A DNA stretch of 64,000 nt from contig NC_085140.1 of assembly GCF_024139115.2 (NCBI RefSeq), forward strand, positions 26,443,956 through 26,507,955, given 5' to 3'. Numbering within the stretch: position 1 is the first letter of the stretch; every line of letters begins with the position of its first letter. Source of the stretch: Armigeres subalbatus. Its lineage: Eukaryota > Arthropoda > Insecta > Diptera > Culicidae. The notes under the pieces were generated by a model. That model made no database searches and was not told the DNA's origin. It saw nothing but the letters and a program-made list of their open reading frames with translations. Of this stretch, positions 1 to 10,870 are shown piece after piece. A program made the position numbers and the translations under genes.

Positions 1-1922
1 CCACCACACCCTCGGACGGATGAAGGCATATTGGCAATGGTGGCGGTGATGACGGGACGGGGGGACGGAGCACACACCAGTTGAGTCAGTCTAGTTTCCA
101 TCCGCAGGCAACGAAGCAGCTTGGCTAAATTGAGTGATGTAAATATTTCGAATCTAATTCCTAAACAACATGCTACGCAGAAGCTACCCAGCTGCTCTTG
201 TGGTGTCTCTGTGCCCCCGTGGAATGGAGATCCATGTGATGATGATGGACAGAATTTTATGAGCACTGGAACGAAGTGAAGGGGTGGCGGAATCCGAAAA
301 CTGGGAGAGGGCGATGGTTGAGACGAAACAGGATTTACAACTTGTTAGACGAAGTAAGCACTTTTTGCGTTCGTAATCAGAGTTAAAGCAAACTGAATGT
401 CGAGAGATACGTAAACAAACCGAGTCATCCACGTAGAGAGTGCGTCATAGGGGCCTTTACTTGAAGGTGTCTCAATATTGATTATAGTGGCATAAGCAAA
501 CTAAACTGGGGAGAACCTCTCTGTAGTGCCTCCAAGGGAATTGGTTGCGATCAAATATATCTTGAACATTATTTAAAGCACCTGGCGAATAATTGCGTTG
601 TTTATTCTTTTGATGTAAGATCTTATTTGATAGCTTTGTCTGAAGAAAATTCATATCACGTGATTACCTAAAGCACGTACTTCATGCTTTAACAGAGATT
701 CTAACACATTTGGCAGGTTCTTCTATATTGCATTTCCATATTCGCTACGACGAAATAATTGATTCCCAACCCGCGTCTCTCAAACCGTATAGCATCAATT
801 GTTCACAGTCGCACACCGCGTAAGAACTTCGTGACGCGACCCGATACCTTTAAATTGCATGAAATCACCAGCTGTTTACGGTGGTCAACCGCGTCTCACC
901 CATCACACATCAAGCAAAACAAACAAACAAACAAGCAACTGAACGTCGTCGCCATTCCAAACCGGAATTTCTTACGTCATCCACCCTTCCAGAATGCATC
1001 AAGCCAGTCCTAAATTAGCAGAGGTGGCTCTCAACACCGCAGTTGAATGCGAATTTTTATCGCATAGAATCATTTCCTCGCTCGGTCAGCGAATAATTTG
1101 CCAGTACGATATGTGCCTACTGTACCGCTATCTTCGTTAAGGCAGATAACATGTGCGTTCATACCTACATATATGCATTGTGAAAAAAACGGGAAGCTCA
1201 CCGTCAACTCTTTATTGCCGCTACACGATCATCATCAATGATGGCGGTTTGAAACACGATGTTGGATCCGACACTTAATCATAGTGTTTCCCTCATAAGA
1301 GAAGTTTCATTCGACGGACGTTCCTATATCTCAAAATACTTATCGATATCACCGATTATCGAATAAAAATATCGTCGTATCGGAATATCATATGATTTTT
1401 AGGACATGAGATGCGGTTTTATTTCTTTTCGATTAGTGAAGACTGGTTCTTTATCAAGTAAAAGTAGAATCTCCATTCCAATTGAAAAAATACAGAGTTT
1501 CTAATCCATTTTATGGTTGTTTCTTATCCAGGTATGTACATTGTCATATAAAGGTAGAGACGGCGACAATTTTTGCCATTTCACCGCCGCAGACATCGAC
1601 ACATCGCCGGATCGATTTTGTAGTCTACATAATTTAATACCAGATAGGTATTTGAAAATTCAAAACAATCTGATCTTTCCTTGAATCAAAAGAGTTTGAC
1701 ATCGAAAAAAAAAAATACATGAATAAAATCAAGAAACAGTTTGTTTTACTTGACCTTTAAGACATTCAAAAATAGCAATTTGATGAAATGTGCTTAATTG
1801 GACCCGATAATTATTTCTCCCTACCCTAGCCTCATTCTAGATATAATAGACAAACAAATTATTAAAGATGTAGGTGCCAAGAAGTGCCATTAAAAAAAAC
1901 AATAAATAAAATAGTAATAATC
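1..1922. other. Unique AT-rich DNA, no gene recognised
   Basis: This stretch shows no repeat shared with the rest of the window and no ORF with recognisable protein features. Short ORFs at 184-432 (-) and 759-1013 (+) have random-looking composition. A weak concentration of ATCG-type words around 1335-1395 is the only local structure noticed. Best read as intergenic or intronic. Confidence 0.5.
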
Positions 1923-1929
1923 ATTAAAT

Positions 1930-2208
1930 CTTCTTCTTCTTCTTATTGGCATAACATCCCCACACTGAGACAGAGCCGCCTCACAGCTTAGTGTTCATTA
2001 AGCACTTCCACAGTTATTAACTGCGAGGTTTCTAAGCCAGGTTACCATTTTTGCATTCACGAGGCAAACACGATGATACTTTTATGCCCAGGGAAGTCGA
2101 GACAATTTCCAATCCGAAAATTGCCTAGACCGGCACCGGGAATCGAACCCAGCCACCCTCAGCATGGTCTTGCTTTGTAGCCGCGCTTCTTACCGCACGA
2201 CCCCGTTT
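1930..2208 (-). mobile_element. tRNA-derived SINE, family A
   Basis: Reverse-strand SINE. Read on the minus strand it has a tRNA-like head with a B-box (GGTTCGATTCC), a body containing CCCTGGGCATAAAAGTATCA, and an AAGAAG tail, which appears as the TTC-rich left end on the plus strand. The 7-bp word ATTAAAT flanks it at 1923-1929 and 2209-2215, consistent with a target-site duplication. Its A-box side is degraded. Related copies occur at 5.4, 12.5, 13.0, 18.4, 28.2, 43.2 and 46.4 kb. Resemblance to mosquito Feilai SINEs is inferred from the tRNA-like layout. Confidence 0.85.
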
Positions 2209-2489
2209 ATTAAATACTCATTGTATATTGCAGGAGTCTCCTTGAAATGCTTTATTTTACTCAAATATACAAGTTTACGAAACATACTGAGTTGATTAAT
2301 TAATTCAGACTTTACAACTTTTATAAATACAATGGCACACATTCTAGTTAGACTTTTCGAAAAACGGTTTTCGCTGTCATTAACATATATGTGTTGAGCA
2401 CATTTGTAAATATTTTCAAAGAATAAGAAAAAACGTTAAGAATAGCCTGTAGGGAATATTTGCCGTTTTCCTATTATTTATTCTTTTTT

Positions 2490-3454
2490 ATGACGAAAGA
2501 CATTTCGTCGAATGACATTTAGTCGACATTTAGACATTTGATCGAAATGATATTACGTCGAATGAACATCTGGTGGAATAGACATTTAGTCGAAAGCGAT
2601 TCGTACATTTGGTCAAATGACTGGATCTTCGTATGAAGGATCTTCGTATATTTTGTCGAAAGGACATTTGGTCGAATGAAGAATCTTGATACATTTTGTC
2701 GAATGATTTTCCGTGGTTCGAATGGATATTTGAAAGAAAGAAACTTTAGTCAATAATAATTGAAAACTAATTGATTTATTACGGTGTGCCGAAAAGTCAC
2801 CTATTTATTGCTCCAACATTGACCAAAGAATAATTGGTTGATAAAAATAATATATAATAGAAAACGGTAAATATTCCTGACAGGATATTTACTTTGACGA
2901 GCCCCTCTAACTGACTATAATGAATCTATAACACCTGGTTAAAAGACATTTAGTCAAATGACACTTGATCGGAAAAACAATGCGTAGAGGTGAGCGCCGC
3001 CGCCGCCGACAGTTTTTGACACGATGCCGCCGCCGCTGTCGACATTTTTGCATCGGCGGCAGAAAAATGACTTCCTGGCTGAAGGTCTTAGGGCTGAAGG
3101 GTCTGAAAATTGTTTGATCAAGTATGTTATTTGACCTAGTAATCCATTTGACCGAGTCCATGAAGTTTTGAAAAAGTTATTTGGCCGAAAATGTCATTTG
3201 GTCAAAAGAAACTTACGGCTGAAAATTTCGTACGACCGAACAGTTTTTTTGCTTAGCTTAGCTTAATTAACCGCCCGTAGTTGCTACTCCGTACGACCGA
3301 ACAGTTCATTTGGCTGAAAAGGTCAGTTTGCCGAAAATACCGTGTGGCTGTTGGTTGTTTGGCAGAAAGGACATTTTCAGACCGAATTCAGGTCAAACGA
3401 CATTTTTGGCCAAAAGACTATTTCTGATAAACGGCGTTTTCAGCCAAATGACCT
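2490..3454. repeat. Degenerate array of CATTTGGTCGAAA-type units, left part
   Basis: Dozens of imperfect 10-13 base words of the type CATTTGGTCGAAA and TTTTCGGCCAAATG alternate in both orientations, so the array is full of short potential hairpins. A non-array stretch (about 2750-2935) and a CCG-rich patch (about 2985-3060) interrupt it. The same array resumes at 5751, after a SINE and a hAT-like insertion. The short ORFs inside it are by-products of the repeat. Confidence 0.8.
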
Positions 3455-3850
3455 ATTAGGACTAGAGATGGGCGTTAAGATCCGGATCTTTGATGTGAGC
3501 GAATGATTAATGACTCACTTTTCAAAAGATTCGGTTCACCCGATCAGCAAATTGTCGAACCATTTGTAAGAAAATGACAAAATGAAAAGTATTCCATAAA
3601 TGTTATACAATACTTGTGAGTTAGTTTGTGAGTTTGTTTATATATTTATTTATTTACTAGCTTTATGTACCCGGCCTTGCTCGGAGTTGCCAGTTTGGTT
3701 TGCAGTTCTTTTTCACAATCGGAAAATAATAAAACCAATTGGTTAACAGGGTAATTAAGTTTACTTGTTGATACTTCATCATTTGATTAAAAGAAGGCTT
3801 TTGGAAATATTGCCTGATTTTGAAGAAGGGATTGTGGGTTTGAATAGCAT

Positions 3851-4010
3851 TATTCTAGGCAAACGTCTATTTCTAAAGAAGGGAAAACATCCACCAATGT
3901 CTTATTCCGGGCAAACGCATATTTTTAAAGAAGGGATCACATCCACCATTGCCTTATTCAGAGAAAATGCCTACTTTTAAAGGAGCAATCACATCCACCA
4001 TCCAGAAGGA
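3851..4010 (+). repeat. 52-bp tandem repeat, about 3 copies
   Basis: Copies start at TATTCT (3851), TATTCC (3903) and TATTCA (3955), exactly 52 bases apart. Each carries a GGCAAACG-like word and an AAAGAAGG…CACATCCACCA block. The repeat explains the 71-residue ORF here, which is not a gene. Confidence 0.8.
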
Positions 4011-4139
4011 AACACATATTCATTGCTTTTCACTGGGCAAACTATGATTCCGATGAAGGGTAACAATTATCATTGCTTTATACCCAGCAAATGCATGCTT
4101 TATATGAAATATATAAAAAAAATTTCTGATGATGTTCAG

Positions 4140-5040
4140 TATTATCCCAAATTCAATAACCCACCCCCCTTACCATTCCCCTTTTCCAAAAAGCATCCCT
4201 AACCCTCCTATCGTCGTCTTCTTAAGATAAAGAATGTGTTTTCCAAATTTGGTAGAGATCGACCAAGATGTTCAGAAGGTACACTGAGTTGATCGATGAC
4301 TAAGCAATACTCCTTCAGCCACCCCCTCCCCCTTTTCCGAACAGCATCCCTAACCCCCTATCGTCGTCTCCTTAAGGTAAAGAATGTGTGTTTCAAATTT
4401 GGTTGAGATCGGCCAAGGGGTTCAGAAAGTACACTGAGTTGATCGATGACTAAGCAATACACCTCCCCCCACACCCTCCCCCTTTTCCGAACAACATTCA
4501 TAACCCCCCTATCGTCGTCTCCTTAAGATAAAGAATGTGTGTACCAAATTTGGTTGAGAACGGCCAAGGGGTTCAGAAAGTACACTGAGTTGATCGATTA
4601 CTAAGCAATACCCCTCCCTTCACACCCACCCCCTTTTCCGAAAAGCATCCGTAACTCCACCATCGTCGTCTCCTTAAGATAAGGAATGTGTGTTCCAAAT
4701 TTGGTTGAGAACGGCCAAGGGGTTTAGAAAGTACACTGAGTTGATCGATGACTAAGCAATACACTCCCCCCACACCCTCCCCCCTTCCCAAACAGCATCC
4801 ATAACCGACCTATCGTCGTCTCCTTAAGGTAAAGAATGTGTTTTTTAAATTTGGTTGAGATCGGCGAAGGGGTTCAGAAGGTTCACTGAGTTGATCGATT
4901 ACTAAGCAATACCCCTCCCCCACACCCTCCCCCTTTTCCAAACAACATCCATAACCCCCCTATCGTCGTCTCCTTAAGATAAAGAATGAGTGTTCCAAAT
5001 TTGGTTGAAATCGGTCAATGCATTCAGAAGTTATGCTGGA
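4140..5040 (+). repeat. 150-bp tandem repeat, about 5-6 copies
   Basis: The word TTCAGAA followed by a stretch related to GTACACTGAGTTGATCGAT recurs at 4271, 4421, 4572, 4723 (as TTTAGAA), 4873 and 5033. The spacings are 150, 151, 151, 150 and 160. Each unit also contains a C-rich block and TATCGTCGTCTCCTTAAG. Copies are similar enough to suggest fairly recent expansion of the element's 3' region. Confidence 0.9.
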
Positions 5041-5378
5041 ACATACATACAAACATTGAGTTTTATATATATAGATAGATAGATAGATAGATTTAATTCA
5101 TCTGATAGCAATCTACATGAATGTCTTAGATAACTAATTTCGTCTTCCAGATCTTTCTACCCTTCTGATGAACAATCTACAATTTTTCCCCAAATCAAAG
5201 AGATCGTCTACTAATTATTCTATGTACGGATCAATAGTGTGAGCCATTTCACTAATTTGCTATCTTCTTACATTTTGTTCCCAAGATCCGATCCGTATGA
5301 AAGATCCGGATCATTAGACTAAATGATCCAGATCTGATCCGTTCAACGAAGTGATCCGTTTTGCCTATCTCTATTAGG

Positions 5379-5739
5379 ACCTTCCTCAGCCGTGTGTCAA
5401 AATGCGTGGCTACAAAACAAGACCATATTGATTGGTTGTTCATTGTTTTTTTATCGGTGAGACTAACTACCCAAGCTCTAAGTGAGAAGGAGCATTTTTA
5501 CAAAGCACGACGAAGCACAAAATCGAAAGTTATCACAAGCAAGTGACAATTATGAGGTCGTATAAAAGTTGAAAAGTATGCAGAGGGCCATTGGGCCAGT
5601 CTAGTCGATTTTCGGGTCGGATTTTGTCTCGTCTGGGCATAAAAGAATCATCGTGTATAACTGTTAAAGTGCTGAATGAACATTTAGTGGTCAGGTGGCA
5701 ATATTCCAGTGAGGGGGATGCAATGCCAATGAGAAGAAG
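5379..5739 (+). mobile_element. Family A SINE, interrupted
   Basis: A SINE head (CTTCCTCAGCCGTGTGT… then GGCTACAAAACAAGACCAT) runs to about 5426. After about 165 unrelated bases the body resumes near 5592 (CTCGTCTGGGCATAAAAGAA) and ends in GAGAAGAAG. The SINE duplication reads ACCTATTAGG at 3451-3460, left of the hAT-like insertion, and ACCTATTTAGG at 5740-5750. The B-box region is replaced by the foreign stretch. Confidence 0.75.
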
Positions 5740-5750
5740 ACCTATTTAGG

Positions 5751-6245
5751 CAAACAATGTTTTCAGGCAAATTAGCAGTTCGGCCGAATGTCCTTTTTGC
5801 TTTTTTTACAAGGCCAAAAGATGTTCTGCCGAATATGTCATTTTGACGAACAACCCTAATAAATCAAAACCAATCTGACCGAAAATGTTATTCGGCCAAA
5901 CTGGTCATTTGACCGAAAAAGTCGTTTGGCCAAATAGGCCTTTTGACCGAAAATACAGTTTGCCGAGCTGGTCTTTTGGAAGAAAGGCCATTTGGCCGAA
6001 AATGTAACTTGACCAAACGGGTTCACATTTTGACCACATTACCCATTCATCAAATGACATTTTCGGCTAAATGGCCCTTTTCTGTTAAACGATTATTTTG
6101 GCCAAATGACCTATCAGAGCAAACGTCTTTTTCAACCAATTTGCCAGTTTGACCGTATTTTGCTTTGGCCAAATGAAATTTTCGATCTTTTAACCATTTC
6201 ACCCGAACTTTCATTTTGGCCAAACGAAATTCACAGGGAATCAAT
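5751..6245. repeat. Degenerate CATTTGGCCGAAA array, right part
   Basis: Continuation of the array at 2490-3454 after the SINE and hAT-like insertions. Words such as TTTTGACCGAAAA and TGGCCAAATGA alternate orientation. Overlapping ORFs on both strands here (for example 6050-6283 minus and 6106-6336 plus) come from the repeat. Confidence 0.8.
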
Positions 6246-7211
6246 ATTCGATCAACGCCTAACAACATACCCTTTGTCATCAACAGAACTTGTTACTGAC
6301 AAACGCACTTTGCAACAAGCCTTTGTCAGAACCTGAACATAATATGACAAGAATCATTTGCCTTGCATGCTCTGATATTTCCGAGAATACGACGCTTTTT
6401 TTGTAATCACAGTTAGATTCTCGAATATTTCCATGAAAGCAGAAACTACGATAGCATAAAACCGAAATTTGCTGTAGAGGAAATGCAAAATAACGGAATG
6501 AAAAGCTAGCAACAAAATTGTTTTCTTTTTTGTTACGGACAAAAATTTTCGGATCTTTGTCATTATTATCTCCGACAAAAACAAAGCTTTGTCGTTGGTT
6601 CTCTTTTGTCGCTTGTTTCGTATGCGCATCGAAGAAAAATTGATTTCCTGGAAATTCGGCTAGATGACTTTCACGTTTGACGTTTAATTCAGAAAAATAA
6701 TTATCAGGTGAATGATTGACCACCAAACGACCCTCTCCTTTTTAAAAATTTTCGTGGATTTTTCAATGAATTATTTATGGGCAGTACAAAAAACTCCTTC
6801 AAAAAACGAAAACGCCGATAAACCGAAGTATTTAAGGAAAGCTAAAAGTGTCTCGTTAGGAGGAATTCCAGAAAATTCTCCGTGAACATTTCGAAGAATT
6901 TTCCATTTATATTACATTAATATTCCACATTTCTCGCGTAACATTTGAAAAGGGCCTACAGTCAAAACGTAAACACTGAGTAAATGCCGTTCGAAAAAAA
7001 TGCATCACCATTCGTATTTCCCAGGTTTATGATATTTTAAGCAGCAAGAACTCCTAAAAGCACATAATCAGCACTATCTATCCATCCATAATCTTAATTG
7101 CATCGAAAACATGCAAAAATGTGTCGAAATCGTTAAAATAAAAGTTTAAGTTATTTTCATTTTTTTCTCCGGAATAGGCCTTCTTGATAAGTCATTCTGC
7201 AATTGCTTGTC
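6246..7211. other. No gene; TTTGTC-rich and AT-rich sequence
   Basis: From 6270 to 6620 the words TTTGTC and GACAAA recur in both orientations, hinting at an old inverted-repeat element whose ends I could not define. A 148-residue minus ORF (6280-6726) spans this area but shows no recognisable domain. The remainder is AT-rich and featureless. Confidence 0.4.
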
Positions 7212-7809
7212 ATTCATAGCAGAGATGCCAGATTTGAAGACATGTCTTCAATTTGAAGACATTTGAATTTCTGTGAAGACATTTATTTCATGAAGACATT
7301 TTGAAGACTTTTCAAAATATTTGAAGACTTATCTTCTTATTTACTTGAAGACAATCAATAAGCCAGCTAATAGAAAATATAATTTGATTACTAACTTATA
7401 AATTGTGCTTCTAAATGCAAATAATATAAATATTACAAAAGTTATACATAATAGAATAATGTTTCGGGCTTAAAATTTCAAACGTAAAAACATATTTACC
7501 GGTTGACATTTTTTAGTTATATGCTGGTTGAAAAATCCCCGATGGCAGCATTCGTTTGAATTTTCCTTGGTAGCATGACGTTTTCAAAGTGTATGGTTAA
7601 AAGGTATTTCGATCAGAACGTAATGATCGATCTAATTTATTTCAAACGGCAAACAAAGAATAGAATAAATTCATAAATTTTTGGCTGAAACCATTTTTTT
7701 TTTAATTTCTTTATAATTCATCTGATTATTTCGGTATTTCCAGAATACCCGTCGAGAATAAGAATAAATTTTGAAGAACTCGATGAATTTTCCGTGGATT
7801 TTAGAAATA

Positions 7810-8001
7810 GGGGGAATGACGGCTTTGGCAGGTTTTGTTCTATTATTGGCAGGGGGGTTTTTTATGACTGACTAGGCTCAAATTTGGCCTAAACATTCTT
7901 TGCATATAAAAGAATATTGTGGCCAAATTTCATAAAATTTGGTCGACAAAAACCCCCCTTGCCAATAATAGAACAAAACCTGCCAAAGCCGTCTTTCCCC
8001 C
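7810..8001. mobile_element. Palindromic TA-MITE, family M1 (copy 1)
   Basis: It begins GGGGGAATGACGGCTTTGGC and ends in the inverted equivalent (…GCCGTCTTTCCCCC), with TA on both sides (7808-7809, 8002-8003). Arms of roughly 55 bases (through TTGGCAGGGGGGTTTTT) flank a short centre that is itself partly palindromic. The TA duplication points to the Tc1/mariner/pogo group. Other copies: 34570, 35337, 36439, 55681 and a fragment at 24603. Confidence 0.9.
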
Positions 8002-8589
8002 TAATTTTCAGTAGAAATTCGTTTTAAAAAATTAATTCGTGTAAAATAGGGAGAATTAACCTTGAAAATTTTGAGGAATTTTTCATGAAAATTCAAGAGA
8101 ATTGGAAATGAAAATTCTAAATTAATAACAATTTCAGTATGGCCAAATAAAGGGATTCCCCCAAAATTGAAACGGGAAATTCATCTTTATTTCCACAAAC
8201 AAAGTTCTTGCGGGAAAATCATCTGAACTCCCACAAAGAATTCATTTTCATTTCCACAAGAAATTTATCTTGAATTTTTCGTGAGATGTACTCTGGATTT
8301 GTATTTGAATTTTTTGGGATGTCTCTTCGGATTTTTCATGTACCACATTTTACGGAAAGTTCTAAATTTCCATAGGAAATTATTTTGAACTTTTTCGGAA
8401 AATTTTCTTTAATTTCCATAGAAAATTCTTACGAATGTCGACAAGAAATTGAAATTGTTCTGGTTTTAAATGAATATTTCTCAGAATAGCCACGGTAAAT
8501 TTTTAATTAATAATTAATTTATACAGGAAAATCTTTTGAAAAAAAAATTAAAGTAATTTCATAAACAAATCCTCCAGAGTTTTTATTAA

Positions 8590-9545
8590 AGAAACTCGTT
8601 ACACTTTCTTGTTGATTTTTTCCTTGAATTCCTTTGGTATTTTTTCAAGAAATATCTTTGGGCACTATTCCAGTATTTTAACTGGAAATCCCTCTATGAA
8701 TTTCTCCAGTAAATCCATCTCTGGAATTCTTTTTGAAATTCCCCTTAAAGTTCCTCCAGGGATTCGTTCAGCAATTTCCTCAGCGATTTTTCAGATAATT
8801 TCTCCAGAATTTCCTTTGGAAGTACATCTAGGAGCTCCTCCATAAATCCATAAATTAAATCCATAAATCCTCGTCCAGAAATTTCTCCGTAGGATCCTTC
8901 AAGAATTCCGTCGGAAAGTCCTCCAGTCGTTCCTTCAGAAATTCCTTAGTTTGTTTCTTTCACGACTTTCTCCAGTAGTTCTTCCAGGAATTCCTCTCGA
9001 AGCTCCTGCAGGAATTCGTTCGGAATTTCCTCCAAGAATTCCTTCAGAAGTTTCTCCAGGAATTCCTCTTGATGATGCTCCAAGAATGTTGCCGAAAGAT
9101 TCTCCAATAATACCTCTGGAATACTCTGGAATTTCTCTGTTATTTCCTCCAGAAATTCTTTCGGAAATTCCTGCAGCAATACCTCAGGAAATTCCTCCAA
9201 AAAGATCCAAAAGATCCTTCAGAAGTTTCTTCCGAAATTTCTTCCGGAACTTCACTGCAAACTCTTTCAGTAATTGCTCAGGAAAACCCTCCAGGAATTC
9301 TTCAGGAAAATCCTTCAGAAAATCCCTCAGGAATTCCTCCTGTAATTCCTCCGGAAGTTCCATTAGCATTTCACCTGGAAGTTCCTCCAGAAATTTATCT
9401 GGAAGTTCCTTCAGAAAATCTTTTGGATGTTCCAACAGCAATTCCTCCAGAAATTCCTTCAGGAGTTCCATTAGGAAGTCTCCGAAAAATTCATCATGAA
9501 TTTATCCTAAAGCTTCTCCAGATTCTTCAAAAAATTTTGTGGAAG
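8590..9545. repeat. Degenerate minisatellite, GGAATTCCTCCAGAA-type
   Basis: About 60 imperfect 12-15 base units such as ATTCCTCCAGGAATTC run in sequence. Because the unit is nearly palindromic, long ORFs appear on both strands (8951-9499 plus, 9184-9471 minus). These have biased repetitive composition (Phe/Leu/Glu or Ser/Pro) and are not genes. Similar DNA occurs at 20.04, 44.1-46.4 and 56.1-57.0 kb. Confidence 0.85.
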
Positions 9546-9940
9546 CTTCTTCAGGTATTCCGAATCCCAACAGGCAATTCTTGAAAAGTAAATTCAGAAG
9601 AATTCCACAAAGAAATTCAGTTAGAAAAATCCGTTGGAATTATATTTAAAGACTCATTAAAAAATCCAAGGAAAAGTGATTGCCCTTACTCATGAAGATT
9701 TAAAGAATATTCTTTTGAATTCTAACAATTTGAGTGTTCAAAAATAAACGATACATAAAACAAGGAGATGATTGAAATTATAAACCTATTGGGTTTTGAA
9801 AATTTTTCACTGATAATCATAATTTTGATATTAAAGACATTTGAAGACATTTTTACTCGACTGTGAAGACATTTGAAAATATCCACTGGCATCCCTGATT
9901 CATAGACCCTTTGTTTATGGCATTTTTCGAAAGTAAACAC

Positions 9941-10047
9941 GGGATAAGGCTTTTCGGGAGGGGAAATTTTCTCTCTCCGAGGTCGGGCCGATGACGGTTC
10001 GGAAAAAAAATCCCGTTATCGGCCCGAAGTTGGAGAAGGCTTATCCC
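9941..10047. repeat. Hairpin element, about 107 bp
   Basis: GGGATAAGGC at the left is matched by GGCTTATCCC at the right. Inner words GGTCGGGCCGATGACGG and CCGTTATCGGCCCGAAGTT also pair, leaving a short A-rich loop. It has the size and shape of a MITE or MITE remnant. No flanking duplication was established. Confidence 0.7.
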
Positions 10048-10390
10048 AGAAAAAAAAATGAGTGGCTTGGCCGTTTTTTAGGGTGGACCTACACATATTT
10101 TGAAAATAACACGTTGTAGGCCCAATTAAAAATTTGTTTTTTCTAAGTAATTTAATTGAAGATGCGGAACATTTTTATACTATTAGTAGCTATTAGAAGA
10201 TGCTATCGAAGGGTGTTAAAATTGAATTTGTTTACTTTTCATTGTAGGCCCTAATTAAGCGAGATTTATGAAAAATCTCGTGCAAATTTCTCATAAAATT
10301 CTACGCAAATTCCGAAATCTAAAGATTGTTTTAATTGAATTTCTCATTTTCCGTGGATATTCTTGACAAATTAGACAGCTAGGTGCATAG

Positions 10391-10870
10391 CTTGATGGCC
10401 GGATGTCAAGTATTCGGATTGCAGACGAAGTGTCAACCTCTTTTGTGACCTGAAGCAGGGTGATGTACTTTCGGATTCATTGTTCAATGGCGCGATTGAG
10501 AGATCTGGCGTGCTGAGGTACGGCACTACCATTACACGGTCGCATATGTTTCCGGGCCTTACTGACGACATCGACCTTCTTGGAATCGATCGCAGGGCAG
10601 TATTAAAAGCTTTTGTTCCATTCAGGGAGATGAGTATAGGCTTAGGGGCCGTACACTAATTACGTAAGCACTTATGGGGGGAGGGGGGGTTGGCCATTTT
10701 CTTACGCTCCATATAAATAAAAATTGATTTGTATGGGAAAAATCTTACATGGGGGGAGGGGGGATTGAAAAACCTAGAAAAATTGCTTACGTAATTAGTG
10801 TACGGCCCCTTAATAATAAACTCTACCAAGACATAGTACATGGTTGTGGTTATAGATAGAGAGAGACCTT
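10391..10870 (+). pseudogene. Reverse transcriptase fragment, RTE-like, split by a MITE
   Basis: The plus strand encodes a broken piece of non-LTR reverse transcriptase. From 10394 one frame reads DGRMSSIRIADEVSTSFVT and hits a stop. One base over, the chain continues with LKQGDVLSDSLFN, the RT motif before the catalytic region, and then GLTDDIDLLG, the counterpart of the YADD box with both aspartates kept but the preceding residue changed to Thr. The chain reaches MSIGL at 10642, is interrupted by the MITE at 10645-10809, and resumes with INSTKT then a stop, as expected from the family pattern. At least one frameshift and two stops make it a pseudogene. The clade is inferred from similarity to the 22-24 kb copy. 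Confidence 0.8.
10645..10809. mobile_element. Palindromic MITE with TTA duplication
   Basis: The ends are GGGGCCGTACACTAATTACG and its inverted match ending GTACGGCCCC, with inner G-rich and C-rich segments also paired. TTA occurs at 10642-10644 and 10810-10812. A 3-bp TTA/TAA duplication is typical of the PIF/Harbinger superfamily. The insertion splits an RT reading frame, so the empty site can be reconstructed from the coding sense. Confidence 0.85.

Larger units (their letters stand above)
3658..5092 (+). mobile_element. Nested element with ACCCGGC start and ATAGATAGATA tail
   Basis: It starts ACTAGCTTTATGTACCCGGC and ends with ACATACATACAAACATTGAG, then an AT/GATA-type tail (to about 5092). 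The same start is at 43871, and distant relatives lie at 50076 and 57161. The layout suggests a short non-autonomous retroelement, but the class is not certain. It lies entirely within the hAT-like shell. Confidence 0.55.
3463..5372. mobile_element. hAT-like non-autonomous element with tandem-repeat core
   Basis: The ends are inverted: the left begins TAGAGATGGGC and the right ends GCCTATCTCT, followed by GATCC-rich subterminal sequence on both sides. The 8-bp word ATTAGGAC occurs at 3455-3462 and again at 5373-5380, as expected for a hAT target-site duplication. There is no transposase ORF. The interior carries the repeat-filled element at 3658-5092. It inserted at the 5' edge of a family A SINE, because the SINE's own duplication lies to its left (3451-3460) and its body to its right. 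Confidence 0.75.
7220..9897. mobile_element. hAT-like element (2.7 kb) with exact 8-bp TSD
   Basis: The left end reads CAGAGATGCCAG and the right end CTGGCATCCCTG, which are inverted copies of each other. ATTCATAG lies at 7212-7219 and again at 9898-9905. Subterminal TTGAAGACAT-type words cluster at both ends (about 7230-7345 and 9832-9880), as in hAT elements, where transposase binds such repeats. No transposase ORF remains. The interior holds a MITE (7810-8001) and a GAATTCC-type minisatellite (8590-9545). Confidence 0.85.

Noticed and set aside
6280..6726. 148-codon minus-strand ORF
   Set aside because: No domain, overlaps TTTGTC inverted-repeat sequence and AT-rich DNA; no splice or promoter support.
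8951..9499. 182-codon plus-strand ORF with an overlapping 95-codon minus ORF
   Set aside because: Both come from a nearly palindromic GAATTCC minisatellite; composition is repetitive and the opposite strand is also open.
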